Part shown: positions 11,005-18,534 of the stretch, piece after piece
Layout: each line of letters opens with the position of its first letter
Numbering within the stretch: position 1 is the first letter of the stretch
Assembly: GCA_016720595.1 (NCBI GenBank)
Contig: JADKKI010000042.1
Span: 23,864-87,863 of the forward strand
Source: Myxococcales bacterium
GTDB taxonomy: Bacteria; Myxococcota_A; Polyangia; Haliangiales; Haliangiaceae
Direction: 5' to 3'
DNA length: 64,000 nt
Translations under genes and position numbers: made by a program
Notes under the pieces: generated by a model
What the model saw: the letters and a program-made list of their open reading frames with translations, nothing else
Told to the model about the DNA's origin: nothing
Database searches by the model: none

Positions 11005-11559
11005 TCAGCAGCCGCCGCACGACGCGGGCATCGACGAGCAGCCAGTCGCGGTCGCGCACGCGGGGGCCGGGCACAGCGGATTCTGATTGCACGCGTTCTG
11101 CGCGCACGTCACGTCGCATGCGCACGAGCTCTGGCAATCGACCGCGTCGCACGAGTTCTGGCCCGAGCAGGTGACCTTGCATTGCCCCGAGCGGCACCGC
11201 ACCTCCTTGCACGATTCGGTACCGCTGCAGGTCAGCGTGCACGACTTGGCCCCGTCGCAGTCGACCTTGCTGCACGAGCCCTGTCGCGAACACGTCACCG
11301 CGCAATCCCATCCGGTCGGACAGGTGACCGTGTTCCCACCGTCGATCGCGCAGGTCTTCGCCGCGACGTTGCAGGTGGTGCAGCCGGTCGGGCAGCCCAT
11401 CCCGTTGCTGCCCGTCCCACCGACGATACACAGCCCGTCCGTGCACACCCGACCGCTCGAACAATCGGTCTGGACCGCACACGAGTAGTCGCCACTGCGC
11501 TCGTTGATCGAGCAGGCGGAGAGGAGCGCGAACGCGATCAGGAGACGAGCAGGGATCAC
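11005..11559 (-). CDS. Cysteine-rich lipoprotein
   Basis: The 184-residue protein starts at a GTG (11559) with GGAGG 6-7 nt upstream, and has a lipoprotein signal (IAFALLSACSINE). The mature part has more than 25 cysteines in short repeats of the type CSGxxSCxxVxC, C-x-V-T-C-S and CDAVDCQSSC. Such repeats give a rod of small disulfide loops; they are common in secreted myxobacterial proteins and do not reveal a function. The start overlaps the upstream gene's stop by 4 bp (GTGA), so the two are translationally coupled. Confidence 0.85.
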   Translation of the reverse strand: MIPARLLIAFALLSACSINERSGDYSCAVQTDCSSGRVCTDGLCIVGGTGSNGMGCPTGCTTCNVAAKTCAIDGGNTVTCPTGWDCAVTCSRQGSCSKVDCDGAKSCTLTCSGTESCKEVRCRSGQCKVTCSGQNSCDAVDCQSSCACDVTCAQNACNQNPLCPAPACATATGCSSMPASCGGC

Positions 11560-12506
11560 GGGAGACCTCCGATGGTGAGCGTGAGACCGCCGCCGTGCGG
11601 ATGCAGGCTCGGGCTGATCGCGACCGTGCGCGTGTGCTTGCCTCGCGCGCGCCAGTAGAAATAACCGCAGGTCGCCGCGAGCGCCACGCCCGCGATCACC
11701 GTGACATTGCCCCACAGTGCATAGCTCCGCCCCGAGGACTCGAGGTCCTGGAGGTGATGGAGATCTGCAGCGGTCGACGAGGCCGCGGCGTCGATCTCGG
11801 ACTGCGTACTGCGCGCACGCGTCCAGAGCACCACGCCCACCGCCGCGAGCACGCCGCCTCCGATCACGCCTCCGAGGTACGCGCGTCCGGTACCGTGTCC
11901 GTTCCATTCATCGCTGGGCGCCGAGGGCGGGGGCGAGTCCTGCGGTCCCGGCACTGCGGGTGCCGCTGGCGAAGGCTCGCCGGCGACGGGTGCGGGGGGC
12001 TCGGTCGTGAGCGCGGAACCTGGCTCGCTCGGGGCACCGGTGGCCGTCACGCCGTACCACGGCCCGATCCGCGTGGTGGTCTCGGTGCCGAGCGCATCTC
12101 CGCGCGCGGAGAACGTGATGGTCTGGATCGGCTTGGCCTTGCTCGCGCGCCGCACGGTGACACTCACGCTTCCATCCGGCATCGGCTCGGCGGTCGCCAC
12201 CAGAAGCTCGTCCACGCCGAACTCGTCGAGGACAGCGGCATTGCACTTGTCGAGATCCCCCGTGCAGTTGCTGACCGCCGCGGCATCGGGGAACGAGAAG
12301 TCCACCTGGGTCGCCTTCGGATCCACGCGGCGTGCGAGCTCGAGGAGCTTGTACTCGAGCTGCTTGCGCGCGAAGGCATCCACCTTTCCTTCGGCGCGCA
12401 GGACCACGACCTTGCGACCCGCGTTCGCCGCGGCAGGTGCGAGCAGGGCGAGCGAGATGAACATCTGCGCGATCCGGCTGGTACGCCGGCTGGCGTTCTC
12501 CCTCAT
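11556..12506 (-). CDS. Exported protein with two C-terminal membrane helices, unknown function
   Basis: From the ATG at 12506 the protein has about 316 residues. It has a signal-like segment (MFISLALLAPAAANA), then a domain beginning GRKVVVLRAEGKVDAFARKQLEYKLLELA, with one cysteine pair (SNCTGDLDKCN), a Pro-rich linker, and two membrane helices (GGVIGGGVLAAVGVVLW and NVTVIAGVALAATCGYFYW). The N-terminal half resembles, in general pattern only, TolB/FlgT-type periplasmic domains that combine many small kinases or sensors in Myxococcota. Function is unknown. It is coupled to the cysteine-rich lipoprotein downstream. Confidence 0.7.
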   Translation of the reverse strand: MRENASRRTSRIAQMFISLALLAPAAANAGRKVVVLRAEGKVDAFARKQLEYKLLELARRVDPKATQVDFSFPDAAAVSNCTGDLDKCNAAVLDEFGVDELLVATAEPMPDGSVSVTVRRASKAKPIQTITFSARGDALGTETTTRIGPWYGVTATGAPSEPGSALTTEPPAPVAGEPSPAAPAVPGPQDSPPPSAPSDEWNGHGTGRAYLGGVIGGGVLAAVGVVLWTRARSTQSEIDAAASSTAADLHHLQDLESSGRSYALWGNVTVIAGVALAATCGYFYWRARGKHTRTVAISPSLHPHGGGLTLTIGGLP

Positions 12507-12607
12507 CTCCCCAGCGTGCCTCGCGGAGGGCGTTCGATAGAAGTGCAAATCGCGAGTTCGTGCGAAACGCACGTGTACGAACGTTGCGCAACGCGCGCTG
12601 GACCACG

Positions 12608-14539
12608 TCAGCGGCGGCGCAGCGAGCGAGAACGCAGCAGCGCGATGTTCTTGACGAGCTCGGGCTTCCCATCGAGGAACGGCTTGTCCGCTGCGAGCGC
12701 ATCTACGAGTGCGAGCACCTGATCGTACTGCTGCGTCCGGATCATCGAATCGAGCAGCAGGTTCGCCGCGAGCTCCGCCGTGGGTTGCTCGCGATAGCGC
12801 TCCACGAGCTCGGCCAGCACTGCGATCGCACGCGCATGCTGTCCGTATCGCCGATACAGCGTGGCGGTGAGGAGCTTGGTGCGCGCGAGCTCGTCCCGGT
12901 CGGTGACGTTAGCGCCGTACAGCTCGAACGTCTCGATCGCGCTCGCCTCGGCCGCGGTGAGCTCGCGCTGCTGCGGCCGTGCACGTGCAGCGGCTTCGAG
13001 ATCGATCGTCCCCGCCTGCACGCCGGGTCGAGGATCGATGTCGAGCGCGTTCTTCCGCGCCAGCATCGCCGCCGTCGCAAGCTCGGCGCGGCGGCGAGCC
13101 TCCGTCGTGACCTTCGCGGCGGCGGCCAGCTCGTCGGCAGCGAGCGCCCAGCGCGCGGGCTGGAGCCGAGGATTGGCCTCGGCCTCCGCGTGCTCCCACA
13201 GGAGATCTGCGTAGCCACCGTGCAGCGTTGCCGCGTCGGGTGCATCGGGAAAGCCCATCGCGTGCGCCTTGTAGAGGGCCTCTGCGGCGGTGAGTGCCTC
13301 GAACGTGCGCGTCTTCGCGGCCTCGAGGTGATACGCGCGCGCGAGCTCGCCCGACATCGCGGCGGCGTTGTCATGGCACGCCTGCGCTTCGGCCTCGGGA
13401 AGAGCCTTGTTCGTGTTCAGCGCCACGTACAGCTTCACGAGGTTCTCGATCTCGCGCACCTTGTCCGCGTTCGTGACGCTCGTGGAGCTCTGCATCGCGC
13501 GAGCGGCCCCGTACTGCCAGCGACACACGAATGCGCTGGTCGGCGCGGTCTTGATCAGCTCGCGATACAGCGCGATCGCCTGGGCGTACTTGCCGTCCTC
13601 GGCGTAGCGATCCGCGAGTGTCCCGAGCAGCTCGGACGATTGCGCAGGATCGAGTTTCGCGAATGCGGTCAGAGCCTGCTGTGGCGTGCCGATCTCGACG
13701 TAGGCCTCGAGCACGCCCTGCTTGGCCGCCTGGGTCAACGCGACCTGTTTCGGATCGGGACGGGTGAGCTGCGCGACCTGGAAGAACAGCTCGAGCGCCG
13801 CGGGGAACCGCTGGAGCTTGAACTGAACCCAGCCCTGCTTGTACAGCGCATAGCCGTAGACGTCCGAGCGCGGGAACTCGAGCACCTTCTTGTAGAACGC
13901 TTCGGCCTCGGCCAGCTGGTTGGCCTCGAAGTAGTAGTCGGCAAACGAGAGCTCTGCCTGCGGGACGTACGCGCTGTTCGGGAACTCCTTCAGCAGCTTC
14001 ACGAAGACGATGCGCGCCTCCGGGAAGTACTTGCCGGCCTGGAGCGTGGAGCCATACGAGAACAGCGCGGCATCGAGCTTCGGGTATCTGGCGAACGCCT
14101 GGTTGTCGGTGAGCGCGCGGTACGTCTTCACCGCCTTCAGCAGATAGTCCTTCGTCTTGCTCGCGGCGGCGGGCCCAGCCTCGAGCCGCCAGCGCTGGTG
14201 CTGCTGGGCATAGACCTCGGCGAGGCGGAAGTAGAGGTCACTCTTCTCCTCGACCTCCGAGTCTGGCGTGGAGGCGATCAGCTCGACGAGCAGCCGCTCG
14301 GTCTCCTCGCGAGCCAGGCCGCGCGGCGGACTCCCGAGCACCGCCTCGACGCCGATCGTCGGCTTGCGACGATCCTGCGCTCCCGGCTTCGGCCGTGGTG
14401 CCCGGACCCGCTCCGAGAGCGTCACCTGAATGGGCGCCGGCCGGGGCCGGGTATAGCGGCCCTGAGCGGCGGCCGAGCCACCGCCCCCGAGGAGTCCAAG
14501 GGGTCCGAGGAGTCCACAGAGGAGGAGCATCCTCGCCAT
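12608..14539 (-). CDS. Exported tetratricopeptide-repeat protein
   Basis: The 643-residue protein has a signal peptide (MARMLLLCGLLGPLGLLGGGGSAAA-QG), a short basic linker, and then many TPR-like helical pairs from about residue 75 to the end, for example LYFRLAEVYAQ, SFADYYFEANQLAEAEAFYKK, LYKQGWVQFKLQRFPAALEL and LADRYAEDGKYAQAIALYREL. TPR arrays bind partner proteins; in Myxococcota such proteins often sit in envelope machines for motility or secretion, but nothing here fixes which. I start at the ATG 14539; the longer frame upstream runs through the divergent gene. The start abuts the divergent gene region beginning at 14538. Confidence 0.85.
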   Translation of the reverse strand: MARMLLLCGLLGPLGLLGGGGSAAAQGRYTRPRPAPIQVTLSERVRAPRPKPGAQDRRKPTIGVEAVLGSPPRGLAREETERLLVELIASTPDSEVEEKSDLYFRLAEVYAQQHQRWRLEAGPAAASKTKDYLLKAVKTYRALTDNQAFARYPKLDAALFSYGSTLQAGKYFPEARIVFVKLLKEFPNSAYVPQAELSFADYYFEANQLAEAEAFYKKVLEFPRSDVYGYALYKQGWVQFKLQRFPAALELFFQVAQLTRPDPKQVALTQAAKQGVLEAYVEIGTPQQALTAFAKLDPAQSSELLGTLADRYAEDGKYAQAIALYRELIKTAPTSAFVCRWQYGAARAMQSSTSVTNADKVREIENLVKLYVALNTNKALPEAEAQACHDNAAAMSGELARAYHLEAAKTRTFEALTAAEALYKAHAMGFPDAPDAATLHGGYADLLWEHAEAEANPRLQPARWALAADELAAAAKVTTEARRRAELATAAMLARKNALDIDPRPGVQAGTIDLEAAARARPQQRELTAAEASAIETFELYGANVTDRDELARTKLLTATLYRRYGQHARAIAVLAELVERYREQPTAELAANLLLDSMIRTQQYDQVLALVDALAADKPFLDGKPELVKNIALLRSRSLRRR

Positions 14540-14588
14540 GGGCCACTGTAACGCGCGAGCTCGGGAAAGGATCTGCCCCGACTCGGGC

Positions 14589-15002
14589 ATGGCACATGTG
14601 GTACGGACGGGCGTGGCCGAAAACCTCTGGGTCTGCATCGACTGCGGCGGCCGGCAGCCCGCCGAGGGGAGCTGCATCGGCTGCCAGCACGAGATGACAC
14701 TCGACACGCGAGACGAGCAGGTCCGCGAGCTGATGCGTGACGTCGACGAGCGCCTGGCCCGCCAGCGGGAGAGCCGCTATCGGTTCCTCGGTGTGCTCGT
14801 GGGGATGACGGTGATCTTCGGCGCGTGGATGGTCCCGGGCTACTGGGGCCTGCGTGGCCGCTTGTATCCGGGGCTGCCGATCTTCGCGGATCAGTGGATC
14901 TTCATGGCGCTGATCGGCCTCGGCCTCAGCAAGGTCCTCGACAAGTACGTCGGCAAGAAGCGCTTCCCTTACCTCGACCTCAACCTGAAGATCGTCGATT
15001 AG
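14589..15002 (+). CDS. Zinc-ribbon membrane protein
   Basis: The 137-residue protein (ATG 14589) has an N-terminal zinc ribbon with two Cys pairs, CIDCGG and CIGCQ, about 14 residues apart, then a charged helix (DEQVRELMRDVDERLARQRESR), two membrane helices (FLGVLVGMTVIFGAWMVPGYW and FADQWIFMALIGLGLSKVL) and a short tail. It is probably a small inner-membrane protein with a cytoplasmic metal-binding head. An in-frame ATG at 14538 would overlap the divergent TPR gene's start codon and is less likely. Function is unknown. Confidence 0.65.
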   Translation: MAHVVRTGVAENLWVCIDCGGRQPAEGSCIGCQHEMTLDTRDEQVRELMRDVDERLARQRESRYRFLGVLVGMTVIFGAWMVPGYWGLRGRLYPGLPIFADQWIFMALIGLGLSKVLDKYVGKKRFPYLDLNLKIVD

Positions 15003-15020
15003 CGCCAGGCGCGCGAGTGG

Positions 15021-15380
15021 CTACAGCACGACCGCGGTCTTGAAGCCGCCGAAGATCAACCGCTTGCCGTCAAACGGCATGGCCTTCGGATCCATCATCG
15101 CGGCCAGCCGCGGATCGTTCATGACCTTCGCGTTCACGCGATCACGATGCGCACGTGACTTGTACGAGATGTACGAGAACACGACGACCTCGCCGGTCTT
15201 GAGCTTCACGGCCCGCGGAAACGACGTCCACTTCCCGGTCTTCACGTCGTCCGCGATGCTCTCGACATACGCGAGCGCTCCGTGCTCCCGCCAGACCTTG
15301 CCCGCCTTGCGGGCGATCTTCAGGTACTCCGCGAGCTTCTTCTTCGGGACCGGGATCACGAATCCATCGACGTAACTCAT
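15021..15380 (-). CDS. DUF1428 family protein
   Basis: The 119-residue protein starts MSYVDGFVIPVPKKKLAEYLK and has WREHGALAYVESIADDVK, VVVFSYISYKSRAHRDRVN and MPFDGKRLIFGGF. These are the standard blocks of DUF1428, a dimeric alpha/beta-barrel (ferredoxin-like) family of unknown activity, and the length is typical. It converges with the zinc-ribbon gene, leaving 18 bp between stops. Confidence 0.93.
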   Translation of the reverse strand: MSYVDGFVIPVPKKKLAEYLKIARKAGKVWREHGALAYVESIADDVKTGKWTSFPRAVKLKTGEVVVFSYISYKSRAHRDRVNAKVMNDPRLAAMMDPKAMPFDGKRLIFGGFKTAVVL

Positions 15381-15485
15381 GCGGCCACCGTACCGCAGGG
15401 CGGAAGGCGAGGCCGTGCGTCCTCGCTCGTACCTCACCGTCGGTTCGTGTTGGGCGAGCCCACCCGGTTCGGATATCCTTGCCGC

Positions 15486-16541
15486 GTGTGGTCTGGCTGT
15501 CTGTTCGCCCTCGCGCTCCTCGCGACCGGGTGCGGCCGCCTCGAGTTCGATGCCACGACCGCCACCGAGGGTGACGCCGGGATCGATGCGTGCGCCGGTG
15601 GCAGCTGCGGTGGGTTCAACCCCACGGTGGGTGGGTGCACCCTTGCCGACAACGGTCCCTTCACGCTGGTCGCCACGTCGCCGACCCAGGGCGGCGGCTA
15701 CGGCGTGTGGGCGGCCGCTCCCACCCCGTACATTCTCCGCGCAGACACCACGGGCGGGCTGCACAGCCTCCGGCTCGATGGCACCACGTTCACGCAGCTC
15801 GACGCCCTCCCCTCGCTCGGCTGGGTAGAGGCCGTGTTCAGCGACGGGCAGTACTTCTACATCGGCGCACCTGGCACCGGCCTGGCCGTGGTCCGTCTCG
15901 AGGCCGATGGTCACCTCACGCAGCTCGCGCAGAACACCACCACGCTCGCGGAGGCGCGGCGCGGCTGGTCCAGTAACGGCGTGCTCTACATCCCGAACGG
16001 CGGCGCGGGCCTCGCTGCGTTCCGGTTCGATGGCGTGGCCCTCACCCAGGTCGGCTCGCCGGTGGCCTCGCTGAGCTGGGGTCAGGGCGCGTGGTCGAAG
16101 GGCTCGCGCGTGTACTTCGCCGATGCCGACCGGTTCCGCGTGCTCGACTTCGATGGATCGTCGTTCACCGACGTGATCACGCCCGATGCACGCCACGGCG
16201 GATCGTCTCGCGTGTGGAGCGATGGCACGACGATCTTTGTCGCGAGCGCAGATGGCGCCACCGCCTACCGTCTGAACGGCACCACGCTCGACGAGCTCGA
16301 TACGTTCACCACCGCCGGAAGCGCGCGTGACATCTGGAGCGATGGCCAGCACGTGTTCGTCGCTGCAGAAGGCGGTGGACTGTATGCCCTCGCGTGGAAC
16401 GGCACGACGTTCACGCAGATCGATCGGATCGATACCGGCGGCGTGGCGCTCGGCGTGTTCGGCGACGGCAAGTACATCTACGCGAACGACATGAGCGGCG
16501 GCCTCCACGCCTATTCGGGCTTCACCTGCCGCAGCTGGTGA
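15486..16541 (+). CDS. Lipoprotein with beta-propeller (LVIVD-like) repeats
   Basis: The 351-residue protein starts at a GTG (VWSGCLFALALLATGCG, lipobox ATGC). After a Cys-rich linker come about six repeats of some 45 residues of the kind SDGQYFYIGAPGTGLAVVRLEADG ... FRFDGVALTQVG, KGSRVYFADADRFRVLDFDGSSF and DGQHVFVAAEGGGLYALAWNGTTF. The form is that of LVIVD/seven-bladed propeller repeats, a surface binding platform. The stop overlaps the start of the downstream pseudouridine synthase (TGATG), which is an odd partner for an envelope lipoprotein. Confidence 0.82.
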   Translation: MWSGCLFALALLATGCGRLEFDATTATEGDAGIDACAGGSCGGFNPTVGGCTLADNGPFTLVATSPTQGGGYGVWAAAPTPYILRADTTGGLHSLRLDGTTFTQLDALPSLGWVEAVFSDGQYFYIGAPGTGLAVVRLEADGHLTQLAQNTTTLAEARRGWSSNGVLYIPNGGAGLAAFRFDGVALTQVGSPVASLSWGQGAWSKGSRVYFADADRFRVLDFDGSSFTDVITPDARHGGSSRVWSDGTTIFVASADGATAYRLNGTTLDELDTFTTAGSARDIWSDGQHVFVAAEGGGLYALAWNGTTFTQIDRIDTGGVALGVFGDGKYIYANDMSGGLHAYSGFTCRSW

Positions 16542-17089
16542 TGCTGATCGCTCTCAACAAACCCTATCTCGTCCACTGCAAGTTCACCGACGACGAGCAG
16601 CCGCCGCGCCCGACCCTCGCGCAGTTCGGGCTACCGCCGCGCGTCTATGTGGCCGGTCGCCTCGATCACGACAGCGAGGGCCTGCTCCTCCTCACCGATG
16701 ATGGCGGGCTCAACCAGCGCCTGACCGATCCACGCTGGAAGGCGCCGAAGACCTACTACGCACAGGTCGAGGGTACGGCCAGCGACGAGGCGCTCGGCCG
16801 GCTGCGCGAAGGCGTGCGGCTCAAGGACGGCCTGACGTTGCCTGCGGAGGCCCGCGCGATCGAAGCCCCGGAGTGGCTGTGGCCGCGCGATCCACCGATT
16901 CGCTTTCGCAAGAGCGTGCCGGATTGCTGGATCGAGCTGACCATCCGTGAGGGCCGGAACCGCCAGGTGCGAAGGATGACCGCTGCCGTCGGCCTGCCGA
17001 CGTTGCGCCTGATCCGCCGGGCGATCGGGCCGTACGCTCTCGAAGGCTTGACGCCGGGCGCGTGGAAGCAGATCGAGGTCCGGCGCTGA
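16541..17089 (+). CDS. rluE: RluE-like pseudouridine synthase
   Basis: The 182-residue protein belongs to the RsuA/RluB/RluE group of pseudouridine synthases, and its short length without an S4 domain fits RluE, which modifies one uridine in 23S rRNA. The catalytic Asp is in GRLDHDSEGLLLLTDDG at about residue 37-55; later blocks are KTYYAQVEG, ELTIREGRNRQVRRMTAAVG and TLRLIRRAIGPYAL. The ATG shares one base with the upstream lipoprotein stop. The target site cannot be proved from sequence, so the symbol is by similarity. Confidence 0.9.
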   Translation: MLIALNKPYLVHCKFTDDEQPPRPTLAQFGLPPRVYVAGRLDHDSEGLLLLTDDGGLNQRLTDPRWKAPKTYYAQVEGTASDEALGRLREGVRLKDGLTLPAEARAIEAPEWLWPRDPPIRFRKSVPDCWIELTIREGRNRQVRRMTAAVGLPTLRLIRRAIGPYALEGLTPGAWKQIEVRR

Positions 17090-17092
17090 GCT

Positions 17093-17563
17093 ATGGTCCG
17101 CGCGATGCTTCGCAGCCTGCTCGTGATCGGGTGCCTGTCCGCGTGTGAACGCGCCGAGCCCACGCCGGCCGCCCCCCCGCCCGTGCCGGCGGACAAGCTC
17201 GACGGCATCGTCGATGACACGCTGACGTACATGGATCAGCTCCCTCCGATCCTGCTCGCGTTCGATGGTGATTGCGGTGCCCACGCCACGCGGCTGCTCG
17301 CGCTCGAGCCGCTGGTGGCCTCGATCCGCAAGCGCTCGGACGAGCTCCTCGCCGCGAACCCCGACAGTCCGCAGCAGCTGAAGGATCGGCTGATGACCCA
17401 CAAGACCGCCACCCTCGCGAAGCTCGAAGAGCAGCTCCGGGCCAAGGGCATGACGCGCGCCGACGTCGAGGCCAAAGAGCGCGAGGTCAAGACCAAGTGC
17501 GCCGCCGACCCGCGCGTCAAGGATGCGATGGATCGCGTGGGCCTGTTCAAGAAGAAGACCTGA
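17093..17563 (+). CDS. Small helical lipoprotein
   Basis: The 156-residue protein has lipobox CLSAC (MLRSLLVIGCLSACERAEP), a Pro-rich linker and a mostly helical charged body (QLKDRLMTHKTATLAKLEEQLRAKGM, then VEAKEREVKTKCAADPRVKDAM) with one Cys pair across the helices. No family is recognised. Start is at 17093 or the ATG at 17105. It lies 3 bp after the pseudouridine synthase and 1 bp before the esterase gene, so all four genes from 15486 to 18386 look like one operon. Confidence 0.78.
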   Translation: MVRAMLRSLLVIGCLSACERAEPTPAAPPPVPADKLDGIVDDTLTYMDQLPPILLAFDGDCGAHATRLLALEPLVASIRKRSDELLAANPDSPQQLKDRLMTHKTATLAKLEEQLRAKGMTRADVEAKEREVKTKCAADPRVKDAMDRVGLFKKKT

Positions 17564-17564
17564 C

Positions 17565-18386
17565 GTGCCGGAACCAACGCGACGCTTCGAGCGCTACGTC
17601 GCCCTCGGCGACAGCACCACCGAGGGTCTCGACGATCCCGATGGTGAGGGTGGCTACCGCGGCTGGGCCAACCGCCTCGCCGAGCGGATCGCCGCACACC
17701 AGGGCGGACTCGACTACGCGAACCTCGGGATCCGCGGCCGCTGTGCGCGTCAGATCAAGGAGGAGCAGCTCGGGCCCGCCCTGGCGCTGCGCCCCGATCT
17801 CGCGACGGTGGTGGCCGGCATGAACGACCTCCTGCGCGCCGGCTTCGATGCGCGCGCGATCGCGGGAGACATCGGCGAGATGCAGCACGCGCTCACCGAG
17901 CGCGGGTGCGTGGTCCTCACGTTCACGATCCCCGACATCTCGCGTCGCCTCGCGATGGGGCCGTTCGCCCGCATGCTATCCCGCCGCACGCTCGCGCTCG
18001 ATGACGAGATCCGCCGCGTCTCGCCTGCTTCGGGCGCCATCCTCGTCGATCTCGCCGCGCATGATCTCGCCCGCGACCCGCGGATGTGGAGCCGCGATCG
18101 TCTTCACGCGAACGCCGAAGGCCACGCACGCACCGCGGCGGCGCTCGCCCAGGCGCTCGGGCTGCCCGGCACCGACGATAGCTGGCTCGCGCCGCTGCCC
18201 GACGCCCCGCCGCCCACACTGCGCGAGCGGCTCGCCGAGGATCTGTCGTGGGGTCGCGACTACCTGGTGCCGTGGCTCTGGAGCCGGGTGCGAGGCCGCT
18301 CCGCGGGAGATCAGCGCACGGCCAAGCGGCCGGCTCTCTCCCCCGTGATCACGGTGCGCAGCGCAGGACCTCGAACGCTCCGTTGA
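17565..18386 (+). CDS. SGNH/GDSL hydrolase
   Basis: The 273-residue protein (GTG 17565) has the SGNH blocks: VALGDSTTEG (catalytic Ser), a Gly in NLGIRGR, GMNDLL (Asn) and DRLHANAEGH (catalytic Asp-x-x-His). There is no signal peptide, so it is probably a cytoplasmic esterase or lipase-like hydrolase. The C-terminal ~60 residues (LAEDLSWGRDYLVPWLWSRV and onward) go beyond the core domain. The 3' end overlaps an antisense gene tail at 18349. Confidence 0.9.
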   Translation: MPEPTRRFERYVALGDSTTEGLDDPDGEGGYRGWANRLAERIAAHQGGLDYANLGIRGRCARQIKEEQLGPALALRPDLATVVAGMNDLLRAGFDARAIAGDIGEMQHALTERGCVVLTFTIPDISRRLAMGPFARMLSRRTLALDDEIRRVSPASGAILVDLAAHDLARDPRMWSRDRLHANAEGHARTAAALAQALGLPGTDDSWLAPLPDAPPPTLRERLAEDLSWGRDYLVPWLWSRVRGRSAGDQRTAKRPALSPVITVRSAGPRTLR

Positions 18387-18501
18387 GCGCGAAGTGCCTC
18401 GTCATCGTATCGGTGTAGTCGAACGCGACCGTACCCGCGATCGAACCATCGGAGACCGCGGTGAGCGTCACCGAGCCGGTGTTGGCGCGCGTCGAGCGGG
18501 A
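18349..18501 (-). pseudogene. Orphan 3' end of a lost lipoprotein-like gene
   Basis: On the minus strand, a frame open from 18501 to the stop at 18349-18351 reads, near its end, GSVTLTAVSDGSIAGTVAFD and FALNGAFEVLRCAP. The alternation of strands, GTVAFDY and a Cys near the end are typical of the last beta-strands of myxobacterial envelope proteins. Upstream in the same frame is TGA (18502-18504) and no suitable start, and the next gene ends at 18535. It is therefore a remnant that has lost its 5' part. It overlaps the 3' end of the esterase on the other strand. Confidence 0.5.
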
Positions 18502-18534
18502 TCACGAATCGATGGTGTCGCATCACGATCCTCT

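Noticed and set aside
12560..14551. Long plus-strand open frame opposite the TPR gene
   Set aside because: It is made of Arg/Leu/Glu-rich text with no domain, while the minus strand shows a signal peptide and TPR pairs.
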